Shown piece after piece: positions 10,182 to 23,112 of a DNA stretch of 64,000 nt. The translations under genes and the position numbers were made by a program. This stretch comes from Prunus persica (Eukaryota; Streptophyta; Magnoliopsida; Rosales; Rosaceae): positions 28,927,664 to 28,991,663 of the forward strand of contig NC_034009.1 of assembly GCF_000346465.2 (NCBI RefSeq), written 5' to 3'. Within the stretch, counting starts at the first letter, position 1, and each line of letters begins with the position of its first letter. Below the pieces are notes generated by a model. That model ran no database searches. It was not told where the DNA came from and was given only the letters and a program-made list of their open reading frames with translations.

Positions 10182-11791
10182 CAATAAACAGCCACCATTT
10201 TTTTTCCCCAAAAAAAAAACCACCACTTTTCTTAAGACGGCATAGTGATTATTATTGGTATTCCTCCATACGATTTGGCTACACCTTTAGTTAATGTGGT
10301 GAGCAAAAATGCTCCCATAGGAATATAAAGTAAAATCCTATAATTGTAATCTATTAAAATCATAAGTAAAATCATGTAATTGCAATTTATTAAAATCATA
10401 AGTAAAATCATATAATTACAAATCCGATTGAAATCCATTATATTAAAATCTGTTAAAATCTCAATTGAACACACCCCCTTAAAATTTGTAGTATAAGGGC
10501 TAAAACCGCTTGTTCACAATGAAAAACGCTTATAAAATTGTTTGGCAAAAAATCTTATGAATCATGAAAAAAAAAATTTAAAAGCACTTGAATATCTAAT
10601 AAAAATATAAATGTACTTATAATAAAAGCGCTTCTAACTAAACAATATCAAACGGTCTCTTAATTCATGAAGGAAAAAAGTCAACCTTCATCACTTAACT
10701 TGCCAGACTACAAAAACATAAAAACATGATAAGACATGCATAAGAAACTTCTTTTTATTTTTTTTTAAAAATCCACTGTTTTGCTTTCAAAGATTGGAAG
10801 TCAAATTGGAGGTTGGCACGTCCTTTCTTGGTGTTAAAGTTGTCCATCAAAGCATAGCCATCCGAATTAATGAAAGATTTTACCACTTCGTTTCATGTGT
10901 CATTGTGTCAACCCCAATGTTCATCATGAGTCACAGTTTTATGCTAAGCTATACCAACCCCAAGAAATCTCATTGTATTTCTGACATTTTATGCTAAAGT
11001 ATGAATTGCAGTTGAGCTTTATGCTCAATCATTTATAATTTTTATTTTTATTTTTTAAATTTTGGGAATATGTGGTAAACATGATTGGGTTTGTGTGTAA
11101 AATTTGATTACTTTCCGAATGATTGTTTTGGTTGCGTTTGAGCCACGCTAGTTGTTTATGAAAATAGACAACAGAAGTTCTGCATAATTAATTAAAGCCT
11201 TTATAAAGTTCTAATTTGCTCTAAGAGGATGCCAGCACAATTAGGGATTAAATAAATATAATCTCACCTAACAGAGTAAGCGTCCCTTGAGCTGCAATTC
11301 AAGTGGTGTCACACACTGATCTTATATTATAAAACTTTTATCGGAATTATTGAGTAAATAAATTCTTATTTGTTGCTTTGAAAAATATTAATTAGTACAT
11401 TGATTATGTGACTATAAGATGCCAGATTGCCCTGAAGTGAACAGCTGCAGGGTCTAAATTCTAAAAGGAATTTGCATGGCCCTACAGCTTCATGATAAGC
11501 ACGTTCAGAAATAGCACCCCACAAGGGAAAAATAAAAGAAACAGAGAGCTAGCATGATTACACGGCAAAAATAAAGAAAAAGAATAAAGCAAAGCAGAAA
11601 ATCCATGGCCCCCAGACCAACATCTAGAAATTTGTTCAGCTTCAGCCACAGCCACAGGCAAGCCAACCCAAGTGTCTCTCTCTCTCTCTCTCTCTCTGCC
11701 TTGCCTTCTTCTGCCCTGCTCTTTATAACATTTATAGCCTAGGTGTCTCAAAACTCAGCTGAGTTTAACCTCATATCAGGAAAAAAAAAAA
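9912..11791. other. Intergenic region upstream of the USP gene
   Basis: No gene is visible. It holds a (CT)n run at about 10135-10175, a 36-bp tandem repeat (10329-10425), AT-rich spacer, a shorter CT run at about 11677-11697, and a TATA-like TTTATAACATTTATAG at about 11722. The last two probably belong to the USP promoter and leader. Confidence 0.5.
10329..10425. repeat. 36-bp tandem repeat, about 2.7 copies
   Basis: Units begin AGTAAAATC at 10329, 10365 and 10401 and share the core TAAAATCATAAGTAAAATCA. The AT-rich sequence has no coding potential. Confidence 0.7.
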
Positions 11792-13100
11792 ATGGGGAAA
11801 ATAGGCACCAAGTTGCCGGGCTTCTGCCTAAACAGAATTAGGCCCCATGTCAGAGTTCGTTCTCCAACTATACAGTCCAAGGTAGATGCTCCCTCAGATG
11901 TCACCAAAAACAATGCTGATAAAAAAGCTGAGAATTCTGGCAATGTTGGGGAAGAAAAAGCTGGTGGTAATGGAGCTATAGCTAGGAAAATCATGATTGT
12001 GGTTGATTCTAGCCTTGAAGCTAAAGGAGCCCTGCAATGGGCTCTCTCTCACACTGTTCAGAGCCAGGACAAACTTGTCCTGCTTCATGTAACCAAACCT
12101 TCAAGTTCAAAACAAGGTTTGGAGATTTTTTATTTTTGGTTTTTGTTCCTACAATTTGATTTTCTGAAGTTGAGGAAACAGAGTATTTTAATGGATTAAT
12201 CACTTGTTACAGCAGCTGGTGAGGAGCCCAGCAAGGATGTAGCTCCAAGGGCTTATCAACTTGTTCACTCTTTGAGGAACATGTGTCAGTTGAAGAGACC
12301 AGAGGTGGGTATTTTACAGTTTGATCACATCATTAATTGGCCATTCCAAACTTAATCACTATTAGCAAAGCTTTAATTAACTAGAGCTAATAGAAATTTC
12401 TTCTGGGCAAGTGCATGTGTGTTTGTTGCATCACAGAATTAGAACAGAGGAAAATACCAACTTACTTCTTTTAGTGTTTCTGTAGACAGAGGTTCATGTT
12501 TTTACTTCCCTTTAAAAGGGTACTTAAAATGGAATGTTGGCTTACCCAAGTTGGCATATAGCATTTTTTATCATGTGGTAGCACAGTGGAGAAAATTCCC
12601 AGTTTAGTCTTGTGCATTGATGAGATACTTCAGAAATAGAAAAAAGAGCAGCTAATTAGTAAGATCATGCCCCACAGCCCACAGTAAGACGTGGCCAAGC
12701 TTTTAAATTCAGAAATAGTCCTTCAATTTAAAGGTCAAGCTCCAAAAATCAGGGTTATAAATATCATTATCAATAAATCATACTCCTAATATCACAGGTA
12801 CAAATTGAGGTTGCAGTGGTGGTAGAAGGTAACAAGGAGAAAGGTCCAACTATACTGGAAGAGGCCAGAAAACAAGAGGTGGCACTGCTTGTTCTGGGGC
12901 AGAAAAAGAGGTCTACTACATGGCGTTTGCTGATGATGTGGGCAGGCAACCGGGTGGGCGGCGGTGGCGGCAGCAGCGTTGTGGAGTACTGTATACAAAA
13001 CGCCAGTTGCATGGCAGTTGCTGTGAGGAGGAAAAGCAGGAAAGTTGGAGGCTATTTGATTACCACAAAGCGCCAGAAAGATTTCTGGCTCTTGGCTTAA
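11792..13100 (+). CDS. Universal stress protein (USP)-like protein
   Basis: Three exons (11792-12116, 12213-12304, 12798-13100) with GT-AG introns join to 239 aa. A basic, low-complexity N-terminus (about 1-64) precedes the USP fold, which opens at residues 66-100 (KIMIVVDSSLEAKGALQWAL, then a LVLLHV strand). Exon 3 carries the later strands (ALLVLGQKKRS), a glycine-rich loop GGGGGSS, and VVEYCIQNASCMAVAV. The end VGGYLITTKRQKDFWLLA is typical of the plant At5g17390/At3g03290-type subgroup. USPA-fold proteins bind nucleotides or act in stress responses. The usual ATP motif G-2X-G-9X-GS is only loosely kept here, so ATP binding is uncertain. The interval to the NOP14 start holds SINE-like sequence. 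Confidence 0.85.
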
Positions 13101-13620
13101 TTAACTAAAATGTGTTATATATATGATAGTCTAGTCTTACTACATGAAAAAGTTATGATTGGTTTTTTTGGCATCTGTTTGTAAATTAAAGGTGGTTATG
13201 AATGAAAAAGTGTTGCTGTGATCATTATTTAGGCCATTGGCCTATTATGTGTTTGGAGAGACAATGGGGTCCCTTGGCTCCTTTATCTCCAGGTCTTGCT
13301 ATACTGTTACTTCAGTGCGTGAAGAAGGCCTAGCCTAGCCTAGCTCACATCACATGGTGCCAAATTACCAGAGCATCTTTGGGACAGATTCCCTTGGTTA
13401 GGACATGGTGGGGGACATGTTAGCCTACCTGACCCTGTCCTTGTTGTCACATTTGAGCAAAGTGGTTAGTTTGGTTGCTAATTTATGGAAATCAAAGTGT
13501 TGTTGAGGTAACTACTTATATGAGATGGAAATCAAATTCTTTTAATCAGATTTGAAAATCTTGGAAGGCTTTTCACCCCAGCTAAAGCCACAAAAGACTT
13601 ACTGTTACAGAGAGCCCGCG

Positions 13621-13720
13621 AGGGGTTTGTAGCCCAAGGTTAAGAGTTACCCTAGTATATGAGGTCTTGTTTTCGAATCCCCCTCCTCTAATATCACTTG
13701 TATATAAAATAAAATAAAAC
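13621..13720 (+). mobile_element. tRNA-derived SINE fragment
   Basis: It has an A-box-like TAGCCCAAGGTTAAGAG and a B-box-like TTTCGAATCC, followed by CCCTCCTCTAATATCACTTG and an A-rich tail. A related copy lies at 57102-57206 with the same order and the same AATATCACTT tail. This is plant SINE structure; the family name is not assigned. Confidence 0.6.
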
Positions 13721-14261
13721 ATAATATAGAGCTGGGTTCATGAATGACTCATCATTATAGTTTGTGCAAACGGGAAAAGATCATGTTTGGAAGGACAGAA
13801 AGCATTGTTGCCCTTCTGCTAAAGTCTGAATGGGGCGGCCATGCTTGGAATCGGAAGGAAACAACACAATGTAGCTAGGCCCCTGTTTTCTGATTTAAAG
13901 AAAAGCACTCATTTTCAATCCCAGGCCTGAAATCCATGCTGCAGCCTGCAGGTCAGTTCTATCTATGTCTTGGGGCCTTCATCTGCTGCGCCTTCCCAAA
14001 GCTTTGTCAGATGGAAATTTAGAATTTCTATCTTTGCATCTGCATATCCAAAAGATGAACACAACCTAATGATTCTAATTGTCCTATAAAACAAAAGAGA
14101 AACATAGTGACGCTTATGTTTAATCATGAACAAATTAAAAGTCCTTTATGTTTAGTTTTTAAATTTTTTTAATTATTAGTATTAGTCCTCCAAAAAACTC
14201 CATACATCAAAAGATATATGTTTGGTTGCAAGATCATGTAATGCATGACTTAATCATTAAA

Positions 14262-14340
14262 ATTGGGGGATTCGAACGTGGAATCACTTTAATTTCTATC
14301 GTTGAAAAGAGAAATACCACTAGACTAAAAGTTAGTTGAT
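14262..14340 (-). mobile_element. tRNA-like SINE remnant
   Basis: On the minus strand an A-box-like segment (CTAACTTTTAGTCTAGTGGT) is followed by a degenerate B box (complement of GATTCGAACGTGG). There is no cloverleaf, so it is not a functional tRNA gene. The rest of 13101-14868 shows no gene. Confidence 0.45.
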
Positions 14341-14868
14341 TCACGGCTTACAACTAATTAAATAGTGAATATAATATGGTTTTACACCAAAAGAGTAAGT
14401 TGGTTATGGTTGAACTGGTTTAACTAATAGTGAAACAAGTTGTTTTTCTAATATGAAATATTGAAATCTAATCTTTGGATTCACCAAAGTCTTAGCATAG
14501 CTTGTTTTCAGCACTGTGGATCGGTCTCATAGTTAAATAAAAAAAGATTACTTTTTTTTCCTACCAACACCAAGTTACTGTAGGTGGTAATTTGCTAACT
14601 ACTGTAAGTTGAATTTTTTTTTAAATTTTTAAATTTTGAAAGAAAGCTTAACAAAAGCCTATATTAGTGAGCTGGTTAAACCCATGGGGCTCAAACGAGT
14701 CAGGCGATACCCGACTGGAATCCGACCCGCCCGTCAAAGTCCCCAACTTCCAAGTTCTCCAACCAACGAACTCAACTTCCCGCAAAACCCTAAACCCTTC
14801 CTTCTCCGAATCCATTGATAGACATAGACCCTTCAGCACCAGCTCATATCTGCCCCCATCAAGTCCCA

Positions 14869-17800
14869 ATGGCGAAACACAAGGATAAGAAGAACATGAA
14901 ATCAGGGCCAAACGCCGTCGCCATGAAGCACCAGGCCCCAAAACCCAACCCCTTCGCGGCCAAAGCACCTAACCCTAGCAGAGCGGACACCAAGAACAAT
15001 AAGGAGACGACGACGACGAAGAAGAAGAAGAATAAGTTGGGCCCAAGCTCCATAGCCATGAAGCTCCAAGCTCCAAAACCCAACCCTTTCGAGACCATAT
15101 GGTCCCGAAGGAAATTCGACATTCTCGGAAAGAAACGCAAAGGCGAAGAGCGCCGTATTGGCCTCTCTCGCTCTCATGCCATTGAAAAGGCACTGACTTC
15201 ATCACTCCCTTCGTAATTCCATTCAAATTTCCAAATTTTATTTTATTTATTTTTTTAATTTTTTGTGTGCGCAGAGGAAGAACACGCTGTTGAAAGAGTA
15301 TGAGCAGAGTAATAAGTCTTCGGTCTTTGTCGATAAGCGAATTGGAGAGCATAATGATGAGCTCGACGAGTTCGATAAGGCCATTCGGCGTTCCCAGCGT
15401 GAGCGTCTGGTAAGTCCATTTTCCAAATGACTTTATGAAACTGAATATTTCTTTGTTCAAAAGCTTATCTCATAGACGTGTACATTCTAGCATATGATAT
15501 CTAATTTCATTTACTTTCCTCCAGCTTTCTACGCAATTGTAACTCGATTTCAAAACTATATTCAGTTTAAGTCATTGGTATTTCATGATTAATCTCTTCA
15601 ATTTCTCATTACACTCTTTATTCTGTTCTCTCTTCCTTTTTCTTTAATAGTCAAAGCAGAACAAGAAAAGCAAGTATAACTTATCAGATGGAGAAGAAGA
15701 GGACTATGAATTCCAAAGTCTTGGTGCATTATCTGAAAGGGATGATTTTGAGGATGATATGCTTCCTGATGACAATGAAGATGGAGCCGGAACTGCTAAA
15801 ACTAAGAGTATGTATGGAGATACTGCGATATGTGTTGTTTGTTTATTCAGCGGGGTTTACTTTTCATTTGTGCAGGTTAGATTCATAGTGTATCATTCAG
15901 GGTCCAGAGACCAATTCAAATTTGGTTATTGAAATGTCGATGATTTTTAACTGTAATCATTGGATAGAAGTACATGTGGGTGATGGTTGAGCTGTACAAT
16001 TCTGGCTTCTGGTTAATATCTTTTTTCTGGAATAGGCTTTATTGTTATCGTACAAGTATTGGAAGGGTCTCTTGCTCATATCCAGTAAAGGAAAATAATA
16101 ATACATAAATTGATAACTGATTTTTGATGTAAACCAAAATGTTTCGAGTGCCTTTACGTTTTTTTTCGGGCAACATGTGTACAGTGCTCTTCAACTGTAC
16201 ATCTCCCTAAATGTTATTGCTTGGGAGTAGGCCATAGTACTACTACTCTTAGTGAAGGTTGCCATTTCCGTTCTGTAGTTGCTTTTCATGTTTGGTTCTG
16301 TTGGACCATTGAAACTGCTTAGAATTTGGTTATTTATTCTTTAGGACTATGCTAATGGTGTTAATGCTGCCTGCCTTGTTTTCTGCAGAAAGGTTAGCCA
16401 CACTAGATCAATTTGAGTCCCATGATAAGCAGAATCTACAGGACGATGATCCAATGGAAGGAGAGGAAAATGTGAGGTCTTCTTTACTATCTGAGTTTCT
16501 GTGCATTATATTCAAATTCAAGATTGTATAATTGTCTTTGCTAGATTTCAGGATTTTAAATGACATTTCCTGACTGCTTCATTTACCATAGTTTTTCTCT
16601 TTCAAAACTCCCCCAAACCTCTTTATATGTGATTTCCCTTGTCCAAATTTTCTTATAGGAATTAATTCTTTCTTCTATATGATGTCGCAAATAGCCTGTC
16701 AATCTTTTTCAATCTGCAATTTGGGAAGGGGATTCAAGTGATCCTAATTTGTTTTATTGTTTTCATTATACAGAGACATAAAAGCAAGAAGGAAGTAATG
16801 AAGGAGCTTATGGCAAAAAGCAAGTATCACAGGGTGGGATTTTAATTCTTTATGGCATTCAAATTGATTTATGATAATGGCTACATTTTTTTCTCCTTTT
16901 TTTTGTCCTTTAGTTATGATTTCCATTCTTCATTATCTTTTGGTCTATTCCCAGGCAGAAAGAGCAAAACATAAGGAAGAACTAGAAGATTTTGGGCAAG
17001 AATTGGACAAAATCTTTACATCCATGGCGCAGTCTAAGCTTTTAGAATTGGCTGAACCAGACAAGAGTGTTCCAAATGAGAAGAAGGATGAGCTTTCTGG
17101 ACAGGTATGACATTTTTGATGTAGGTCCTTTCTTGGTCCTGACACTTCCCCCTCAGCAATAGTGATGCTATTGGTTTCTACTTCTTAAAAGTTATGAAGT
17201 GTTTTTTTAAATGTTCTTTAATTTATTAAGTCTTTAATTCCTTGATATTTTCAATTAGCATGTTATGTTCTCTGATTTGCATAGTATTGCTTCCAATTTT
17301 GCAGTGTTTTTATTTATTAATTTTTATGTTATCCTTTTGTTTACTTGTGTGTTTTCTTTATGGATGTATTATATGAAGCTGTAGCTCTTTATGTTCCGCT
17401 TACATAAATCTGAGTATTCGCAACTTAATCTAGTTTGCTGTATTTGGCAGGAAGTAGCTCGCTCTTACTTCAAAGCTTTGGGAACATTAGCATTGGAACG
17501 CCGTGGTCAGCCCTCAGATAGGACAAAGACACCTGAAGAGATAGCACAAGAGGAGAGAGAGCAGCTTGAGCATTTGGAGGTATCTCATTTAGTTATGACT
17601 TATGAGTGTGCTTGCATTCACTCATGTTCATGCCTGCTTTATGTTGGGGTTTTTTTTATTGTTGTTAATAAGTTCATTCTATTGGTGTCAATATCATCTG
17701 AAAATTAAGAAGTAATGTAACTCTTTTAATATAGCTACATGGTACAAAAAGTAGGTTGACTATCCAACAGTAAGTTTCTTCCCTCATGTACCATGTAATA

Positions 17801-20800
17801 GTTGAAATTTTTCAATTTATTTGTAATATTAGCAGTCCATATTAGTATATAGTAGTAGGTTGTTGGTCAGTACAATATGCATGCTTTTGCCCACTAAGAT
17901 GTGTCGTTCATATTTTATTCAGTTATATGGTAACTGGTGTCATCTGTAATGTAATTTGATTAATTTATCATGTACACCTTGATTCTGGTGGCACAGTGGC
18001 ATGATATTTTTAGGATCTAGCAATGCTTTAGAGTCGACGTTTTAGGCTTTCCATTTCCTGTTGTGTCTGAATTGTACTTTTTATTATGAAGTTGAATGCT
18101 CACTAGAATTTGCGTCACAATTCAGGAAGAGAGACAGAAGAGGATGCTTGCCACCGATGACTATAGTGATGATCAAAATGAAGATGATGAGATTCCGTCT
18201 ACCCAGAGGCCAAGGGCTATATCTGGGGATGATCTTGGTGATTCCTTCTCGCTTGATGAAGAGCCTAGGATTAAAAAGGGTTGGGTTGATGAGATTCTTG
18301 AAAAAAAAGATGCTAGTGATTCTGAGAGTGAAGAAGGCGGTTCTTCTGAGGATTCAGAAAGTCCTGAGGATGGCAGTGATGAAGGATCTGATGAAGATGA
18401 TAATGAAGGTGAAAAGAATCTATTGATGAAGGACTGGGAACAGAGCGACGATGATAATCTTGGAACAGATTTGGATGAGGAGGAAGAAGAAGAAGAAGAT
18501 GATGATGATGAGTCTGAAGGACATGAAAATGATGATGATGTTAATGAAAAAAAGATGGAGCCAAGAGAGCTTAAAAGGTTGAAAAAAAATGATGCTAGTA
18601 AAAAACAGGGCAAGGTATCTCAGGATGGTAAACGACCTTCTACTCAATCAGACCTCCCATACCTAATCGAAGCTCCAAAAAGCTTGGAAGAGTTAAGTGC
18701 ATTGGTGGATAATCTTTCTAATTCCAACATTGTCGTGATAATCAATCGAATCCGGAAAAGCAATGCAATCAAGCTTGCAGCAGAAAATCGGAAGAAAATG
18801 CAAGTATGAAACTTCTGGCTGCTTTTACATTTTGTAAATGAGTATTGCCTGCATTATGTTAAAATGTGCATCAATTCAGGTTCCTGCATTTCCAATTCGT
18901 GATTTAATAGTTTGACTTGGATTTAACTTTCGTAAGCAAAAATTCAAGTGAATGAAGATATACATATTCTGTTTTCATTGTATATGCTAAGTACTCATTG
19001 CTGTTTCTGTCATTTTCCAGGTATTTTATGGTGTACTTCTGCAGTATTTTGCCATCTTAGCAAATCAAAAGCCGTTGAATATAGAGTTATTAAATTTTCT
19101 GGTTAAGCCATTGATTGAGATGAGTATGGAGACTCCGTACTTTGCTGCAATTTGTGCTCGTCAGAGAATTTTACGGGCTCGAACTGAATTTTGTGCAACT
19201 GTTAAAAACCCAGGTAATTCATAATGGAGTCAATAGTTTTGTTTCTCTGGAATCACAGTTAAGAGCTTGCTCTTGCTAAGGTGCTAATTCATTGTCCAAT
19301 TGTTTTGTTTCTACAGAAAACAGTTGTTGGCCTTCTTCAAAGACATTATTTCTTCTGAGGCTTTGGTCCCTGATATTTTCATGCTCTGATTTTCGTCATG
19401 TGGTCATGACTCCAGCAACAGTGTTAATGTGTGAATATCTGGCGCGATCTCCTATCGTGTCTGGACGTGATGCTGCAGTTGGTTCTTTCTTATGCTCTAT
19501 GCTTCTCTGTGTATGTATATTTATGATTTCCTTTTTCTTTGTTAGACGCATTTTTTCAATAGATTTTCATAACAGAGATTTTCATAGAATTGTATTTCAG
19601 TCCAACAGTTTCAGTTCCACCTTTTTTTCATTTGATTATTTTATTATGTAGATCACCAAACAATCTAGGAAGTTCTGCCCTGAAGCAGTCATGTTTCTCC
19701 GAACATTGCTGATGGCAGCTAAAGACAGAAAGCCGGCGACAAATCAAGATTCTCAGGTATGACTGTTCCTTGTAATGTAATTCTTGACCATAGAAAGAAC
19801 CGTATGTTTTTATTGTCATGAGAAGGCAATTAGTTTACAGTTGCATGATGAAGTAACCATGCTCTTTTTATTTTTCTGGCAGTTTTATGAGCTTATGGAA
19901 TTAAAAGCACTCATGCCCCTTTTATGTATACGTGAATGCGTAGATCAGATTGATCCTCTGAATTTTCTTACGTTAATGGACCTGCCAGATGACTCCTCAT
20001 TTTTGAGCTCTAATAATTTCAGGTTAGTTGTTTGTTACAGTATTTTTTGATACATCGTGGAAGTGTCCATGGGATGCATTATATTTTAGACCTGAGATTG
20101 TATATCAATTGTTGATACATAACTGTAAAGTTTGCATATGCTCTTCTAGCCAACTATTTGGTCTTGGAACTAGGTGGGGTAAACTTGATTTCATATTGCC
20201 GAAAATTATATACACAGAAAGTGCTGCTCTTTCTCATATGTCTTCAGAGTCTATTTTTCAAGTTAGTTACACTTTTTAAAAAGTTGAACTTTGAATTTTC
20301 AGGGCTAGTGTGCTGTTGACTGTAATTGAAACTCTACGTGGATTTGTCAGTATCTATGAAGGATTCAGTTCTTTTCCTGAATTTTTTTTGCCCATTTCAA
20401 TATTGTTGGTTGAAGTGGCGGAACAGGATAATATGCCACAAGTATTAACAGACAAATTTCAAGATGTTGCTCAACTTATTAAGACAAAAGCAGATGAACA
20501 TCACATTCTGCGGCAACCACTTCAGATGCGGAAGCAAAAGCCAGTGGCTATCAAAATGCTTAATCCGAAATTTGAGGAGAAGTAATATATCTTAACCCCC
20601 CGACCCCAATTGCCTTAATATTATTTTTGTTGGGCAGTTATACTTTGAATTGCGTAAACACTGAATGATATGTTGTTCTGCAGCTTTGTTAAGGGCATAG
20701 ACTATGATCCAGATCGTGAACGAGCTGAGAGAAGAAAGTTGAAGAAAGTTCTAAAACAAGAAGCTAAAGGGGCTATCCGTGAACTGCGTAAAGATAATTC

Positions 20801-20948
20801 TTTCTTATATGAGGTGAAGGCGAGGGAGAAGGTGCTGATGGAAGAAGAAAAAGCTGAGAAATATGGAAAAGTAAGACTCTTCCTTCAAGAGCAAGAACAC
20901 GCTATGAAATCTGGGCAATTGGGAAAAGGCAGGAAGAGAAGGCGATGA
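14869..20948 (+). CDS. NOP14: Nucleolar protein 14 (NOP14), small-subunit processome component
   Basis: Fourteen exons join in frame to about 962 aa: 14869-15189, 15275-15409, 15651-15807, 16389-16471, 16774-16833, 16955-17104, 17451-17579, 18126-18803, 19021-19213, 19317-19510, 19652-19756, 19883-20022, 20303-20581 and 20684-20948. The start MAKHKDKK is followed by a basic region, then the family block FETIWSRRKFDILGKKRKGE, RKNTLLKEYEQS, the PSDRTKTPEEIAQEEREQLE segment, a long Asp/Glu-rich acidic stretch in exon 8, and helical repeats. It ends in a basic tail (GKGRKRRR) that can act as a nucleolar signal. NOP14 works with EMG1 and NOC4 in 18S rRNA maturation and 40S export. Length and order match the family. 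Odd: the family alignment and frame place the end of exon 1 at AAG followed by GCACTG, a GC-AG intron with a weak donor. Confidence 0.93.
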
Positions 20949-21618
20949 GCTTGAGACTCTCCTTGAAGGTTAAGGTAATAATAAAAAAAGGCAATAATAG
21001 CAGCATTCTGATTCCGTTCTTTTTTTCTTTCTTCCTATTTGTAGTTTTGTATAGTGCTTGGGAAACTCTCTCACACTCCCTCATGCAGGTATGTTCCCGT
21101 AGATCAGAAGCCGGTCTTGTATTGTGGATGTGCTGCGCTGCCTTGCACATATTCCAGATGAAGCCAATTATTTGGCGCAAATTTTGTGCAACATTAATTT
21201 ATTTATTAGGTGTGTTCATCCTGAAATATTGCATTAAATTTTTGTTGTAACGAATCGGTTGCGGGATGATTGAAAATTTATTTAAAAGCTTCTTGTGTTT
21301 ATAAACATTTTGATTCTCAGAAATCTAAAGCAGTAACAGAATAGGACGTGATTTATCCATGGCGGTGATTCGTACTCAGCTTTCAGAGTTTGTAATTGTA
21401 ACTACATTCAGAGGTAAAAAGTAGAAACAATTAAAACAAGGAAGCAGAAAGCTTAACCTCCAAGATCAGAAGGGTTCCATTAGCATATTAATAGATAGGG
21501 AAATGCATAATATTAGAAATAGATAGATTTTTAAACTGCTACAACAGTTGATTATTCTTATATAGGTAGCCTCAATCAGCTTCAAGTGTAATATCCTCTC
21601 CCACTAGCTGGCTCCTAC
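20949..21618. other. Intergenic region between two convergent genes
   Basis: It holds the 3' UTRs of NOP14 and of the minus-strand 92-codon gene. No coding region, RNA gene or repeat is recognised. Confidence 0.5.
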
Positions 21619-21897
21619 CTACTTGCGCAGGTCTCTGAAATAAGCAGAAGGGTTTCGCTCAAAATCATCCCTGAAGATTCTGCTGTCTCTGCCGGGAGCT
21701 TTCATCGTCCTCCTCTGCCCTGAACCTGAAAAAAGTCCAGACAAACCATAACCCAGCACAGCCAGTCCTGCCACAGCAACAGCTGCAATCACAAGGTTGG
21801 ACACGTCAACCTCATGATTACACAAGTCAACAGCATTCTCATCTCTCTCCTTGTTGTTCCTAGAGCTAGAGCTTCCCCTGCTTTCATTCGCTCCCAT
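21619..21897 (-). CDS. Small single-span membrane protein, plant-conserved type, unknown function
   Basis: An intact 92-codon ORF. The start MGANESRG gives an N-myristoylation-like glycine. Residues 1-30 are polar and Ser/Asn/Asp-rich. Residues about 33-56 (NLVIAAVAVAGLAVLGYGLS) form one hydrophobic span. The C-terminus is basic and aromatic (DSRIFRDDFERNPSAYFRDL). The gene converges with NOP14. The compact domain layout and good upstream spacing argue for a real gene. I do not recognise a named family. Confidence 0.65.
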   Translation of the reverse strand: MGANESRGSSSSRNNKERDENAVDLCNHEVDVSNLVIAAVAVAGLAVLGYGLSGLFSGSGQRRTMKAPGRDSRIFRDDFERNPSAYFRDLRK

Positions 21898-22217
21898 TTT
21901 TGCAACTCAAATAGTAGCTGGTTTTGTAACTTCTGGTTGGAGGGTGCATGGCTATGGCTAATGGCTAATGGCTATGTTTATATAGAGAGGGAGCGTTCAT
22001 TGATTTGTTTATGGGAATTTAAAGAGTCGCGTAAGAATTAATACAAGCATTGGAAGTGCCAGAATATTGATTGCTTTGTCCATCAAACTCGACCTTCCAA
22101 TTTCCAATTACCGCGAGGCGACAAGAGTGGTGCATTGGATTACGGGCTGTCTCATTTTAAGGCATGGAAATTGAACGGCATGCATGGTTTGTCCTTTGTT
22201 TATCAACGACGTAGGAG

Positions 22218-23112
22218 CAGCGGCGGGACCATAAATTTTTCAGCGGAGGTGCAATTTATTACTATCATCATCAACACCAATAGCTCATTTTTAACATACT
22301 CTATATAAGTAATTAGGAGTGAGCATCACAAAACACTAAGCATAAAAAGATAATCACAACAATAGGGGATGTTGAGGAGAGGTAGTATTGCCATATGTTT
22401 ATCAAATTCTACCATGTTGGTTGGCTGGTGCTGGCCACGGAGGCGGCTAAGAAGGAGGAGAGGGAGCACGATAGCTAGGAAATAAGCACCGGGGGTTCTT
22501 CCTAGCTTGGAAAATCAAATCTTGGAAGTTGAATATTTGTGATATTGCCCAAGCTTTAAAATTGAAATCAGCAGGCTTGATATTTGCTGAAAATCTAACA
22601 GAAGGGGTCACCAAGATCTTTATGTTTACAAGAAGCTAATACAAATGGAGTGACCACCATATTTGACAAAGATCCTACATCTTGGATTTCAGTAAAATCA
22701 GATACTCGGATACACTACATATACAGAAGAGATAGCTATACTGCCTAGCCACAAAAAAATGGGAGAAATCTGGCAGACTAAAAGATCGTAGATTGACTGC
22801 AAAACAGAAAACTTCCATCTCTGTCTTCGTACGAATCAAAATTATCAACCCGTGTCCATATAAACGTGTTCCTTTTTTTAAAAAAAAAAAAAAATTTTAA
22901 ACCCTGGTCCAAAACGACATCGTTTTGGCCAGGCTTTGTTATAAACAAAAAAAACGCGTGCTGTGCAGCACCCAAGCCATTTGCACATTTCATCGACCAC
23001 CTTGTGTGCGTCTCTAGTCTAAGCAGAGGTGCAACTCCAGCATTTCTTATGGAGTTTTCCGGCAAGCGGAGGTGTAGGTACACCTCCTTGCACCTGCAAA
23101 GATCCGCCACTA
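22218..23112. mobile_element. Putative decayed hAT element
   Basis: The left end CAGCGGCGGGACC and the reverse complement of the right end (TAGTGGCGGATC) resemble the TIRs of the intact hAT at 6754. Candidate 8-bp duplications CGTAGGAG and CATAAGAA differ only by three G/A changes. There is no transposase. The rest of 21898-23909 has no gene, only an (AG)n run at about 23711-23752. Confidence 0.4.

Noticed and set aside
13660..14340. Possible tRNA genes (GTTCGAATC-like boxes)
   Set aside because: No acceptor stem or cloverleaf can be formed. Box order plus A-rich tails indicate SINE remnants.
14648..15460. Minus-strand ORFs over NOP14 exons 1-2
   Set aside because: They are shadows of the plus-strand coding exons; no domain and no splice support.
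18173..18647. Serine-rich antisense ORFs opposite NOP14 exon 8
   Set aside because: They are the mirror of the GAT/GAA-rich acidic stretch; no motif.
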